A stretch of 64,000 nucleotides of DNA from Actinoplanes sp. NBRC 103695 (GTDB taxonomy: Bacteria; Actinomycetota; Actinomycetes; Mycobacteriales; Micromonosporaceae), in the NCBI RefSeq assembly GCF_030269485.1, contig NZ_BSTL01000014.1, positions 174,194 through 238,193 of the forward strand, given 5' to 3'. Both the position numbers and the translations under genes were made by a program. Below, piece by piece: positions 17,630 through 26,471 of the stretch. A model generated the notes under the pieces. The model did not search any database. It was not told the origin of the DNA and saw nothing but the letters and a program-made list of their open reading frames with translations. Within the stretch, counting starts at the first letter, position 1. The number at the start of each line of letters is the position of its first letter.

Positions 17630-17666
17630 GGACACCGCCCGCCCCGGGGAAGGGCGAGCGGTGTCC
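17630..17666 (-). terminator. Hairpin terminator of the repeat-protein operon
   Basis: GGACACCGC (17630-17638) pairs with GCGGTGTCC (17658-17666), and the inner CGCCC/GGGCG pair extends the stem past one mismatch, leaving a loop of about 7 nt. It lies 9 bp past the stop of the 17675-18757 gene on the minus strand. Confidence 0.7.
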
Positions 17667-17674
17667 CGGTTCGC

Positions 17675-18757
17675 TCAGGCGGTGAGCCTGTCGAGACCGT
17701 CCCAGCCGTGACCGATCTGCCGGACCGCGCTGTACGGCCGGCCGTCGTCCCGGACGATGTTGTTCGAGTACAGCCACATCGTCCCGTCCGCCTTCGTGGC
17801 CACCAGGTCGGCGAACCCGTCACCGGTCACGTCGGCCCCGACGATGCGGTCGAAGTTCTCCCAGCCGGTGCCGATCTGACGCACCGCGCTGTACGGCCGC
17901 CCGTCGTCCCGGACGATGTTGTTCGAGTACAACCACATCGTGCCGTCCGGTTTGGTGGCGACCATGTCGGTGAACCGGTCCCCCGTCACGTCCGCCGCGA
18001 AGATCCGGTCGAAACCGCCCCAGCCGCTGCCGATCTGGCGGGTCGTGCTGTACGGGACGCCGTCGTCGCGGACGAAGTTGTTCGTGTACAGCCACATCGT
18101 GCCGTCCGGCTTGGTGGCGACCATGTCCGCGAAGTCGTCACCGGTCACGCTGTGGCCCTTGGGCGCCTCCTCCTCGTCCACCGGCGTCCAGACCGCGTTG
18201 GCGATCGCCACCCCGTCGGCGGTCGCGTCGTAGTACCGCTGCGGGAACGCCGACACCTGCACGTCCTGGCAGACCTTACCGATCGGGTCGGTCATCCAGG
18301 AGTCGCCGTCCACGCGCAGCATCTTGTCGATGAACCGGTTGGTGGCGTACACCGGATTGAGAATTTGATCGGGTGTTCCCCAGCCCTGCGACGGCCGCTG
18401 CTGGAAGAGGCCGACGCTGTCCCGGTCTCCGTAGGTCAGGTTCCGGATCGTGCTCTCCACGATCGTGGTGGTGATGGCGATCTGGGCGGCGCGCCGGTCC
18501 AGTCCCCGGCCGCGGATGGTGGCGGCGATGACCCGGGCGCAGGACACCCGGTAGGCGTTCATCTCGCCGTCCATCCCGCCGGTGAGGCGGGCGTTGAGGT
18601 CTCGGGCGATCTGGGCGTCGGCGCTGGTGCTGCCGCCCGGGTCGCACGGCCGGGTGGTTTCGGCGTGCGCGGGTCCGGCTCCGACGACCGCGGACAACGC
18701 CGATCCGAGTACGGCCAGCGCCACGCCGGCCGACATCCATCTGAGTCTTCTTCTCAT
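17675..18757 (-). CDS. Secreted lysozyme-like protein with three 53-residue propeller-type repeats
   Basis: A 360-residue exported protein. Signal peptide to about Ala32. Residues 33-195 resemble actinobacterial transglycosylase-like domains: TTTIVESTIRNL with a candidate catalytic Glu, then DSVGLFQQRPSQGWG. An acidic linker (DEEEAP) leads to three tandem 53-residue repeats (about 201-360) with DVTGDGFADLVATK and GTMWLYSNN cores, an FG-GAP/VCBS-like beta-blade pattern. Predicted to bind cell wall or carbohydrate and cut peptidoglycan; not proven. It is 15 bp downstream of a sister gene with the same repeats and is probably cotranscribed with it. Confidence 0.82.
   Translation of the reverse strand: MRRRLRWMSAGVALAVLGSALSAVVGAGPAHAETTRPCDPGGSTSADAQIARDLNARLTGGMDGEMNAYRVSCARVIAATIRGRGLDRRAAQIAITTTIVESTIRNLTYGDRDSVGLFQQRPSQGWGTPDQILNPVYATNRFIDKMLRVDGDSWMTDPIGKVCQDVQVSAFPQRYYDATADGVAIANAVWTPVDEEEAPKGHSVTGDDFADMVATKPDGTMWLYTNNFVRDDGVPYSTTRQIGSGWGGFDRIFAADVTGDRFTDMVATKPDGTMWLYSNNIVRDDGRPYSAVRQIGTGWENFDRIVGADVTGDGFADLVATKADGTMWLYSNNIVRDDGRPYSAVRQIGHGWDGLDRLTA
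17678..18157 (-). repeat. 159-bp coding repeat array, 3 units
   Basis: Three in-frame units with an exact 159-bp period (landmark TTGTTCG at 17760, 17919 and 18078). The units are nearly identical to those in 18776-19567, including at synonymous sites; the most upstream unit in the gene is the most divergent. Confidence 0.95.
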
Positions 18758-18772
18758 CGTCGTTCCCCGTAC

Positions 18773-20263
18773 TCAGGCGGTGATGCGCTCGAAGGCGCCC
18801 CAGCCGCTGCCGATCTGCCGGACGGCGCTGTACGGGATGCCGTCGTCGCGGACGATGTTGTTCGAGTACAGCCACATCGTCCCGTCGGCCTTGGTGGCGA
18901 CCAGGTCGGTGAAGCGGTCGCCGGTGACGTCGGCGCCGACGAGCCGGTCGAAGTTCTCCCAGCCGTGGCCGATCTGCCGGACCGCGCTGTAGGGCCGCCC
19001 GTCGTCGCGGACGATGTTGTTCGAGTACAGCCACATGGTGCCGTCGGCCTTGGTGGCGACCAGGTCGGTGAAGCCGTCGCCGGTCGCGTCGGCCGCGATG
19101 ATCCGGTCGAAGCCACCCCAGCCGCTGCCGATCTGACGGAAGGCGCTGTACGGCCGCCCGTCGTCGCGGACGATGTTGTTCGAGTACAGCCACATCGTCC
19201 CGTCGGCCTTCGTCGCCACCAGGTCGGCGAAGCCGTCACCCGTCACGTCGGCGCCGACGATCTTGTCGAAGCCACCCCAGCCACTGCCGATCTGACGCAC
19301 CGCGCTGTACGGCCGCCCGTCGTCCCGGACGATGTTGTTCGAGTACAGCCACATCGTCCCGTCGGCCTTGGTGGCGACGATGTCGGAGAAGCCGTCGCCG
19401 GTCACGTCCGCCGCGATGACCCGGTCGAAGCCGTCCCAGCCACTGCCGATCTGACGCACCGCGCTGTACGGCCGCCCGTCGTCGCGGACGATGTTGTTGG
19501 AGTACAGCCACTGCGTACCGTCGGCCTTGGTCGCCACCAGGTCGGCGAAACCGTCTCCGGTCACGTCGGGCGACCAGGTGTTCTCCTCTTCCTCCTCGGC
19601 CTCCTCCACGATGTGGTCGTAGCGGACCGGGGTGTAGAGGCCGGCGTAGTTCGTCTCCCAGGTGCGTTCGATCGTGTCCCGGCTGCCGGTCTGCTCGATC
19701 ACCACCAGGCGGGTGTGCTCGGAGTTCCCCCACCGCACGAACAGGGCGACGTGGTTCTCCGACGTGTCGCCGGTGTGCCGCAGCAACGCGTCACCGGGCT
19801 GCAGCGCGCCGCGGGAGATCCGGTGGCTCCTGTCCGCGAGGTTGCCGGTCCACCAGTCGCTGCCGCGCCCGCCGAGGCCCCAGGCCATCGCCACCATGCC
19901 GGAACAGTCGGTGCGGTAGTCGCCGTACTGGTTGCGGTAGCAGCGGTTCTGGCTGTAGGGCACGACCACCGCCAGCCAGCTGCGGGCCCGGGTGACCGCG
20001 TCGGCCCGGGCGGTCGTCTCGTCGGCGCCGTTGGCGTCGCACGGCAGCGGCGTGGTGGCGACCTGGGCGGCGAAACCGGAGCCCGGCTTCGCGGACAGGC
20101 CGGGGTAGTTCGGCAGCGCCGGGTCGCCGACCGGGGCCGGCGCCGGCGCCGGATCGGCGTGGGCCGGTGCCGCGGCCGCCACGCCGGCCATCAATGCCAG
20201 CGGTACCGCTATCGCGGTCGCCCATCGGCGCACCAGGCGATCCGAAAAGTGTCGAGCGTCCAT
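18773..20263 (-). CDS. Secreted NlpC/P60-like protein with five 53-residue propeller-type repeats
   Basis: A 496-residue exported protein. Signal peptide to about Ala36. Residues 80-215 look like an NlpC/P60 or related papain-like cell-wall amidase: Cys120 in YRTDCSGMVAMAWG and His171 in ENHVALFVRWG, with GDALL between. After a Glu-rich linker come five tandem 53-residue repeats (233-496) of the same blade type as in the downstream gene. Expected outside the cell, cleaving peptide stems while the repeats bind a surface polymer (inference). It is the first gene of the pair and is divergent from a SARP-type regulator that may control it. Confidence 0.82.
   Translation of the reverse strand: MDARHFSDRLVRRWATAIAVPLALMAGVAAAAPAHADPAPAPAPVGDPALPNYPGLSAKPGSGFAAQVATTPLPCDANGADETTARADAVTRARSWLAVVVPYSQNRCYRNQYGDYRTDCSGMVAMAWGLGGRGSDWWTGNLADRSHRISRGALQPGDALLRHTGDTSENHVALFVRWGNSEHTRLVVIEQTGSRDTIERTWETNYAGLYTPVRYDHIVEEAEEEEENTWSPDVTGDGFADLVATKADGTQWLYSNNIVRDDGRPYSAVRQIGSGWDGFDRVIAADVTGDGFSDIVATKADGTMWLYSNNIVRDDGRPYSAVRQIGSGWGGFDKIVGADVTGDGFADLVATKADGTMWLYSNNIVRDDGRPYSAFRQIGSGWGGFDRIIAADATGDGFTDLVATKADGTMWLYSNNIVRDDGRPYSAVRQIGHGWENFDRLVGADVTGDRFTDLVATKADGTMWLYSNNIVRDDGIPYSAVRQIGSGWGAFERITA
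18776..19567 (-). repeat. 159-bp coding repeat array, 5 units
   Basis: Five in-frame units, exact 159-bp period (TTGTTCG or TTGTTGG landmarks at 18858, 19017, 19176, 19335 and 19494). Differences between units are scattered single bases. Together with the three units in the neighbouring gene this makes eight related blades in 2 kb. Confidence 0.95.
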
Positions 20264-20363
20264 CCCTTGGGTCCTCCCCTTGTGTCCCCCCGCTGGGCCG
20301 GTCGGCCCTCGGGACACGCAGAGTCTGCGGATCAACACTGGTCGATCACTGGAGGGACAACAC

Positions 20364-20380
20364 CCGTACCGAATCCGTAC
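20364..20380 (+). promoter_or_regulatory. CCGTAC direct repeat with 11-bp period
   Basis: CCGTAC occurs at 20364-20369 and 20375-20380, exactly 11 bp apart, in the gap between the secreted-hydrolase operon and the divergent SARP gene. SARP proteins bind direct repeats phased by 11 or 22 bp, so this is a candidate autoregulatory site; only two half-sites are seen. Confidence 0.35.
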
Positions 20381-20427
20381 TACGCTCCGCTCCGGACCGA
20401 TCACCGAGCACGTCGGGGGTGTCGGAC

Positions 20428-23400
20428 GTGGACGGTCGCACGGAAGAAGATCTGGGTCTGCTGCTGCGCGAAGCACGGCAGGCGCTGGGCCTCACACAGT
20501 CGGAGCTCGCCGCCCGGGCGGGTCTGAGCACCGGCGCGGTACGCGACCTGGAACAGGGCCGCAGCAGCCGCCCGCGGGTCACGTCGGTGCGCGCGCTGGC
20601 CGGGGTCCTCGGCCTGGAGTCGTCGCACCGGCTGCTCCGGCTCGCCTCGCGCCCGGGGCCCGGACCGGCGCCGGCCACCGGGCCGCCGCACGTCTCGGTG
20701 CTCGGACCGCTGGCGGTGACCCGGTCGTCGGTGCCGCTGGCGATCGGTTCGGGCCGGCACCGGATCGTCCTGGCCCGGCTGGCGTTGACGCCGGGTCAGC
20801 CGGTGAGCCGCGAGGAGCTCATCGGCCTGCTGTGGGGCGACGATCCACCACCGTCCGCGGCCAACGTCCTGCAGACGCACGTGAGCCGCCTGCGCCGGAT
20901 CCTCGGTCCGTCAGCGCTGACCCTCGTCTCGGCCGGCTATCGCCTGCAGCTGGGCGCCGGCCAGCTCGACCTGGTCGCCTACCGGTCACGGCTGGACGAG
21001 GGCCGGGCGCCGGCCGTGGATCCTCGCCAGGCGTTCGACCTGCTCGAGGACGCGCTCGACATGTGGCGCGGCGACGCGGTCGCGGGCGATGTGGCGGAGC
21101 TCTGTCACGACCCGCTGGTCACCGCGCTCACCGACGAGCGGATCGAGGTCACCATCCGGCTGGCCCGCCTGGGCGAGACGCTGCGCCGCCAGCCGGAGGT
21201 GCTGCCCCGCCTGCGCAACCTGGCCGCCCGGCATCCGTGGCACGAGTCGCTGCACGCCCGGCTGATCCGGGCGCTGGCCGCCTCCGGTCAGCAGGCCGCG
21301 GCGCTCCAGGCGTACGACGACGTGCGCCGGCGCCTCGCCGACGAGCTGGGCATCGATCCGAGCACCGAGCTGGCCGACGCCCGGCAGGCCGTCCTGCTGC
21401 GGCACGCCGAGGCGCCCCGGCACCGCCCGGCCTCCCCCGGCGGGCCGGTCCGGCCGTGGCAGGCGCCGGCGCCTCCACCGGACTTCACCGGCCGCGGCGA
21501 CCACCTGGACCAGATCGAGAAGGTGTTGCGGTACGCCCCGGCCACCTGCGTCGTCTCCGGGATGGCCGGGGTCGGCAAGACCAGCCTGGCGCTGCGGGTC
21601 GCCCAGCGGGTGCGCCCGGACTTCCCGGACGGCCAGCTCCACATCGACCTCCGCGGCGCGGACCGGCGGCCGGTGAGCATCGCCGAGGCTCTCGCCCGGT
21701 TCCTGCGCGCGCTCGGCGTGGACAACCGGGAGATCCCGGACGACCCCGCCGAGGCGGCGGCGCTCTACCGCAGTGTGCTGAGCGACCGGCGGATCCTGGT
21801 GATCCTCGACAACGCCCGCAACGCGGCCCAGATCCGGCCGCTGCTGCCCGGCTCGGGGCCCGGCGTGGTGCTGGTGACCAGCCGCAACCAGTGTTCCGAT
21901 CTGGACGGCGCCGCGCTGTTCGACCTGCCGGTGCTGGACGCCCGGGAGGCGGTCGACATGCTCGCCGGTCCGGCCTCGAGGACCCGGGTGGCCGCCGACC
22001 GGCCGGCCGCCGAGGCCCTCATCGAGGCGTGCGGACGGCTGCCGATCGCGATCCGGATGATCGCCGGCCGCCTGGCCGCGCGGCCCGCGCTGACCCTGGG
22101 CGACGCGCTCTCCCGGCTGCTCGACGAGCAGTCCCGGCTCGACCAGCTCCGCGTCGGTGACGTGGCGGTGACGGCCGGCTTCGAGCTCAGCTATCAGGAC
22201 CTGGCACCCCGGGCGGCCCGGATCTTCCGCTCGGCCGCGCTGATCCCGGGCAAGGATTTCAGCGCCGCCGCGGTGGCCGCGCTGCTGGGCGAGGATCAGG
22301 CGGATGTCGAACTCGTGCTCGACGACCTGGTGCGGGAGAACCTGCTGCAGACCGTCGGCGCGCGCCGCTACCGCTACCACGACCTGCTGCACCTGTTCGC
22401 CCGCCGGGCGGGCGCGACCGCGCGCGACGACACCGAGGCGCCCGCGAGGCTCGGCCGGCTCTTCGAGTGGTATCTGTCCCGGACGGCGGCGGCGGTGCGC
22501 CTGGTCTACGCCGAGATGGTCCGGTTGCCGGTCGACGTGCCGGTCGACCCGGCCGGCTTCGAGGACACCGACGCCGCGATGGCCTGGCTCGACGGCGAGC
22601 TCGGCAACCTGGTCGCCGCCGTCGCCGCCGCCGCGGACGGCCCGCACCGCGCCCGGTCCTGGCAGCTGGCCGACCAGCTCCGCGCCTACTTCTTCGTCCG
22701 CCGCGACACGGTGGCGTGGCTGGCCACCGGCAACGCCGGTCTGGCCGCGGCGGAGGCGGCCGGTGACGACCGGGCGCAGGCGGCCATGCACCAGACCCTC
22801 GGGCAGGCACGCTGGTCGGCCGGACGGCACGACCTGGCCCTAGCCGCCTACCAGCGCGGTGTGGACGCGGCGCAACGCTCCGGTTGGCTGGTCGGCGCGG
22901 CGTACGGCCTGCACAACCTCGGCCTCGTCCAGGCCCAGCGGGGACGGACGGACGAGGCGTTCGAGCTCTATCAGCGCGCGCTGACCTCCGGCGACGGCAA
23001 GGAGTTCGACCACATCCGCGCGGTCACCCTCAACGATCTCGGCACGTTGTGCTCCGAGCAGGGCCGGCTGACCGACGCGGCGACCTACTTCGCCGACGCT
23101 CTGCGCATCAATCAGGGTGCCGCCCGCCGCCCGTCGGCGATGGCGAATCGCGGGAACCTGGGCATGGTGCTGCGCCAGCTGGGCGAGTACGACGTGGCAC
23201 GCGAGCATTTCGACGTCGTCCTCGACCACGCCCGCCGTACCGGCTCGCCCACCGGGCAGATGGCGATGCTGGACGAGCTGAGCCGGCTGCACGGGCAGCG
23301 GGGTGAGTGGTCGGCGGCGGTGGCCGACGCCGACGAGGCGCTGCGGCTGGCCCGCGAGTTCGCCGATCCCCGCTCGGAGGCCGGAATCCTCACCACGCTC

Positions 23401-23679
23401 GGGTCGGCGCTGCTGGGATCCCGAGCAATCACCGACGCGCGGGCGCGTTTCACGGATGCGCTGGAGCTGAGCAGGAGGATGCAGCTCCGCTACTTCGAGG
23501 CCCAGGCGAGCATCGGACTGGCCGAGGCGCTCGTCGTGGACGGCGACGTGGAGGGGGCGCGCGAACTCGCCCGCGAGGGGCTGGAGATCGCGCGCCGCAA
23601 CAACTACAGCGCCCTGGAGACCGAAGCGAACGCCGTGGTGACCGGCCTGATCGACCGGTCACCGGCGAACAGACGCTAA
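20428..23679 (+). CDS. AfsR/SARP-type regulator: XRE-HTH, BTAD, NB-ARC, TPR
   Basis: A roughly 1083-residue regulator. Domains in order: XRE-type HTH (about 5-65; LGLTQSELAARAGLSTGAVRDLEQG), OmpR-like winged helix (about 85-165; VSREELIGLLWG, NVLQTHVSRLRRIL), BTAD helical domain (170-315), NB-ARC ATPase (about 345-610) with P-loop GMAGVGKTS near 377 and Walker B ILVILDN, winged helix, then about eight TPRs to the C terminus. Two different DNA-binding domains in one chain is notable. GTG 20428 has GGGGGT at good spacing; GTG 20419 is an alternative. The stop overlaps the htpG stop by 3 bp. Confidence 0.88.
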   Translation: MDGRTEEDLGLLLREARQALGLTQSELAARAGLSTGAVRDLEQGRSSRPRVTSVRALAGVLGLESSHRLLRLASRPGPGPAPATGPPHVSVLGPLAVTRSSVPLAIGSGRHRIVLARLALTPGQPVSREELIGLLWGDDPPPSAANVLQTHVSRLRRILGPSALTLVSAGYRLQLGAGQLDLVAYRSRLDEGRAPAVDPRQAFDLLEDALDMWRGDAVAGDVAELCHDPLVTALTDERIEVTIRLARLGETLRRQPEVLPRLRNLAARHPWHESLHARLIRALAASGQQAAALQAYDDVRRRLADELGIDPSTELADARQAVLLRHAEAPRHRPASPGGPVRPWQAPAPPPDFTGRGDHLDQIEKVLRYAPATCVVSGMAGVGKTSLALRVAQRVRPDFPDGQLHIDLRGADRRPVSIAEALARFLRALGVDNREIPDDPAEAAALYRSVLSDRRILVILDNARNAAQIRPLLPGSGPGVVLVTSRNQCSDLDGAALFDLPVLDAREAVDMLAGPASRTRVAADRPAAEALIEACGRLPIAIRMIAGRLAARPALTLGDALSRLLDEQSRLDQLRVGDVAVTAGFELSYQDLAPRAARIFRSAALIPGKDFSAAAVAALLGEDQADVELVLDDLVRENLLQTVGARRYRYHDLLHLFARRAGATARDDTEAPARLGRLFEWYLSRTAAAVRLVYAEMVRLPVDVPVDPAGFEDTDAAMAWLDGELGNLVAAVAAAADGPHRARSWQLADQLRAYFFVRRDTVAWLATGNAGLAAAEAAGDDRAQAAMHQTLGQARWSAGRHDLALAAYQRGVDAAQRSGWLVGAAYGLHNLGLVQAQRGRTDEAFELYQRALTSGDGKEFDHIRAVTLNDLGTLCSEQGRLTDAATYFADALRINQGAARRPSAMANRGNLGMVLRQLGEYDVAREHFDVVLDHARRTGSPTGQMAMLDELSRLHGQRGEWSAAVADADEALRLAREFADPRSEAGILTTLGSALLGSRAITDARARFTDALELSRRMQLRYFEAQASIGLAEALVVDGDVEGARELAREGLEIARRNNYSALETEANAVVTGLIDRSPANRR

Positions 23680-25520
23680 ACCGTTCGTGCCAGCCGGTCG
23701 GCGAGCAGCTTCGCGAACCGGGCCGGGTCGTCCAGGTCCCCGCCCTCGGCCAGCAGGGCGGTCCCGTAGAGGAGCTCGGCCGTCTCGGTCAGCGCGGCGT
23801 CCTCGGGACGCTGCTCGTGCGCCGCGCGCAGGCCGGCGACGAGCGGGTGCGCCGGGTTGAGCTCGAGGATCCGCTTGACGTGCGGCACCTCCTGGCCCAT
23901 CGCCCGGTACATCTTCTCCAGCGTCGGCGTGATGTCGTCGGCGTCGCTGACCAGGCAGGCCGGTGAGGTCGTCAGGCGGTGCGAGAGGCGTACCTCCTTG
24001 ACCTGCTCCTCCAGCGCGCCCTTGAGGAAGCCGAGGAGCGGATCGAAGCCCTCCTCCTCGGGTTTGGCGTCCTCGGACGAGGAGGGCAGATCCACGTTGC
24101 CCCGCGCGATCGACTGGAACTTCTTCCCGTCGTACTCGGGGACGGCCTCCACCCAGATCTCGTCGACCGGGTCGGTGAGCAGCAGCACCTCGTAGCCCTG
24201 CGCCTGGAACGCCTCCATGTGCGGCGAGTTCTCCACCTGGCTGCGGGAGTCGCCGGTGAGGAAGTAGATCTCCTCCTGGCCCTCCTTCATCCGCGACACG
24301 TAGTCGGCCAGGGTGGTGGGGTCGGCGCCGCGGGTGGACGCGAACGAGGCGATGTCCAGGATCGACCTGTGGTTGTCGGGCTCGCCGAGCAGGCCTTCCT
24401 TGATCGCCCGGCCGAACTCGCGCCACAGCGTCGCGTACTTCTCCGGCTGTGCGCCCTGCAGGTCTTTGATCGTGGACAGCACCTTCTTGATCAGGCGCCG
24501 GCGGATCATCTGGATGTGCCGGTCCTGCTGGAGGATCTCCCGGGAGATGTTCAGCGACAGGTCGGCCGCGTCCACCACGCCCTTGACGAAGCGCAGGTAG
24601 TCGGGCATCAGCTCCTGGCTGTCGTCCATGATGAAGACGCGCTTCACGTACAGCTGGAGCCCGCGCCGGCCGTCCCGCTGGAACAGGTCGTGCGGGGCGC
24701 GCGACGGGATGAAGAGCAGCGCCTCGTACTCGAAGGTGCCCTCCGCCTTCATGTTGATGATCTCGAGCGGGTCGGTCCAGTCGTGGCTGATGTGCCGGTA
24801 GAACTCGTGGTACTCCTCGTCCTTCACCTCCGACCGGGGCCGCGCCCAGAGCGCCTTCATCGAGTTGATGGGCTCATCGGACTCGAGACCGAAGCGGATC
24901 GGGAACGCGATGAAGTCCGAGAACTTCTTGACGATCCCCTTGATCTTCCACTCGTCGGCGTAGTCGAAGAGCGCGTCCTCCTCGTCGGCGGGCCGCAGGT
25001 GCACGGTCACCGAGGTCCCGACGGGCGCGTCCGGGGCCTCCTCGATCGTGTACGTGCCCTCGCCACCCGACTCCCACCGCGTCCCGTCGTCCGTGCCCGC
25101 CTTCCGGGTGACCAGCGTGACCCGGTCGGCCACCATGAACGTCGAGTAGAACCCGACCCCGAACTGCCCGATCAGCTCCTTGGCGTCGCCGGACTCCTTG
25201 AGCTGCCGCAACATCTCGGCGGTGCCGGACTTGGCGATCGTGCCGATCAGCGACACGACCTCGTCGCGCGCCATCCCGATCCCGTTGTCGGTCACGGTCA
25301 GCGTCCGCGCCTCGGTGTCCACCACGATCCGGATGTGCAGATCCGACGTGTCCGCCTCGAGCCCGTCGCGCAACGTCGCCAGCCGCAGCTTGTCCAGCGC
25401 GTCCGACGAGTTCGAGATCAGCTCACGCAAGAAGATGTCCTTGTTCGAATAGATCGAATGGACCATCAACTGCAGCAACTGCCGAGCCTCAGCCTGAAAC
25501 TCCAACGTCTCCGCGCTCAT
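23676..25520 (-). CDS. htpG: Molecular chaperone HtpG (Hsp90)
   Basis: A 614-residue Hsp90. The N-terminal GHKL ATPase is intact: FLRELISNSSDALDKLR (catalytic Glu, Asn), DNGIGM, GTIAKSGT and GQFGVGFYS. The middle domain includes RVFIMDD and LNISREILQQ, and a dimerisation domain follows. ATP-dependent folding of client proteins in the cytosol under stress. The ATG at 25520 matches the usual bacterial HtpG start; an in-frame GTG at 25547 would add nine residues. Monocistronic; no HspR or CIRCE site was recognised. Confidence 0.95.
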   Translation of the reverse strand: MSAETLEFQAEARQLLQLMVHSIYSNKDIFLRELISNSSDALDKLRLATLRDGLEADTSDLHIRIVVDTEARTLTVTDNGIGMARDEVVSLIGTIAKSGTAEMLRQLKESGDAKELIGQFGVGFYSTFMVADRVTLVTRKAGTDDGTRWESGGEGTYTIEEAPDAPVGTSVTVHLRPADEEDALFDYADEWKIKGIVKKFSDFIAFPIRFGLESDEPINSMKALWARPRSEVKDEEYHEFYRHISHDWTDPLEIINMKAEGTFEYEALLFIPSRAPHDLFQRDGRRGLQLYVKRVFIMDDSQELMPDYLRFVKGVVDAADLSLNISREILQQDRHIQMIRRRLIKKVLSTIKDLQGAQPEKYATLWREFGRAIKEGLLGEPDNHRSILDIASFASTRGADPTTLADYVSRMKEGQEEIYFLTGDSRSQVENSPHMEAFQAQGYEVLLLTDPVDEIWVEAVPEYDGKKFQSIARGNVDLPSSSEDAKPEEEGFDPLLGFLKGALEEQVKEVRLSHRLTTSPACLVSDADDITPTLEKMYRAMGQEVPHVKRILELNPAHPLVAGLRAAHEQRPEDAALTETAELLYGTALLAEGGDLDDPARFAKLLADRLARTV

Positions 25521-25690
25521 ACTCCCGCTCTCCGTGTTCGAGTCCACTACGGCCCGATGTTAAAGGACCGCTCGAAGATCACGTTCAAGAGCCGGATGTC
25601 GTAGCGGGGTGGGTGGTACGGACCGTCGCTCACGCCGAGGGTCGCTTCGCTCCACGTGCGTGCTCGGTTGCGCTCAAAGATCGACATAGG

Positions 25691-25732
25691 TTGATATCTG
25701 GAAACATTGATGTAATCCTGGGAGCGCTCCCA
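25691..25732 (+). promoter_or_regulatory. LPMO promoter with CebR-type box
   Basis: A plausible promoter TTGATA (25691-25696), 16-bp spacer, TAATCC (25713-25718) is followed directly by the perfect 14-bp palindrome TGGGAGCGCTCCCA (25719-25732). This is the sequence bound by the LacI-family repressor CebR, which releases DNA on binding cellobiose or cellotriose in Streptomyces. The box would cover the transcription start. Confidence 0.82.
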
Positions 25733-25754
25733 TCGCTACGGAAGGAGACATAAC

Positions 25755-26396
25755 GTGCGCCACCATCGATCCGTCCGGCTCCTGGTCGTCGCCCTGCTCG
25801 CCACGATCGCCGCCGTCGTCCCCGGGGCGGGCGCCGCCCAGGCCCACGGCACCGTCGTCAGTCCGGCAAGCCGCGCCTACCAGTGCTGGCAGGCCTGGGG
25901 CAACCAGCACACCAACCCGGCCATGCAGCAGCAGGACCCGATGTGCTGGCAGGCTTTCCAGGCCAACCCGGACACCATGTGGAACTGGATGAGCGCGCTG
26001 CGCGACGGCCTCGGCGGCCAGTTCCAGGCCCGTACCCCCGACGGCCAGCTGTGCAGCAACGGCCTCGCCCGGAACAACAGCCTGAACCAGCCCGGCGCCT
26101 GGCGGACCAGCAACCTCGCCCGCAACTTCACCGTCCAGCTGTACGACCAGGCCAGTCACGGCGCCGACTACTTCAAGGTCTACGTCAGCAAGCAGGGGTT
26201 CAACCCGGCCACCCAGAGCCTCGGCTGGGGCAACCTCGACTTCATCACGCAGACCGGCCGGTACGCCCCGGCGCAGAACATCTCGTTCCCCGTGACGACC
26301 TCCGGATACACCGGACATCACGTCGTCTTCGTCATCTGGCAGGCCTCGCACCTCGACCAGGCCTACATGTGGTGCAGCGACGTCAACTTCACCTGA
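25755..26396 (+). CDS. AA10 lytic polysaccharide monooxygenase, single domain
   Basis: A 213-residue secreted copper enzyme. The signal peptide ends in AQA, leaving His31 as the mature N terminus (HGTVVSPASR), which with His135 (SHGADYF) forms the copper histidine brace; Phe212 near the end is the likely axial residue (CSDVNF). Conserved Cys pairs are present. It cleaves crystalline cellulose or chitin oxidatively. The upstream CebR-type box points to a cellulose role. No carbohydrate-binding module is attached. GTG start, GGAAGGAGA at 7-nt spacing. Confidence 0.93.
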   Translation: MRHHRSVRLLVVALLATIAAVVPGAGAAQAHGTVVSPASRAYQCWQAWGNQHTNPAMQQQDPMCWQAFQANPDTMWNWMSALRDGLGGQFQARTPDGQLCSNGLARNNSLNQPGAWRTSNLARNFTVQLYDQASHGADYFKVYVSKQGFNPATQSLGWGNLDFITQTGRYAPAQNISFPVTTSGYTGHHVVFVIWQASHLDQAYMWCSDVNFT

Positions 26397-26409
26397 TCGG
26401 CACCACTGC

Positions 26410-26439
26410 GGCCCAGGACGCCGGTCGGCGTCCTGGGCC
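26410..26439 (+). terminator. Terminator after the LPMO gene
   Basis: A perfect 13-bp stem GGCCCAGGACGCC / GGCGTCCTGGGCC with a GGTC tetraloop, 14 bp past the LPMO stop. No U-tract, as is usual in high-GC actinomycetes. Confidence 0.85.
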
Positions 26440-26471
26440 GAAACCGAAGCGACGAGGTGGGAGGCGCGAAC

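Noticed and set aside
17678..19567. 159-bp repeats as a possible CRISPR-like or mobile array
   Set aside because: Units are contiguous, in frame, of protein-coding character and lie inside two secreted-protein genes.
17555..20527. Long plus-strand open frame of about 990 codons
   Set aside because: It is the antisense shadow of the two repeat-protein genes; its own repeats mirror theirs, and it has no recognisable domain or ribosome site.
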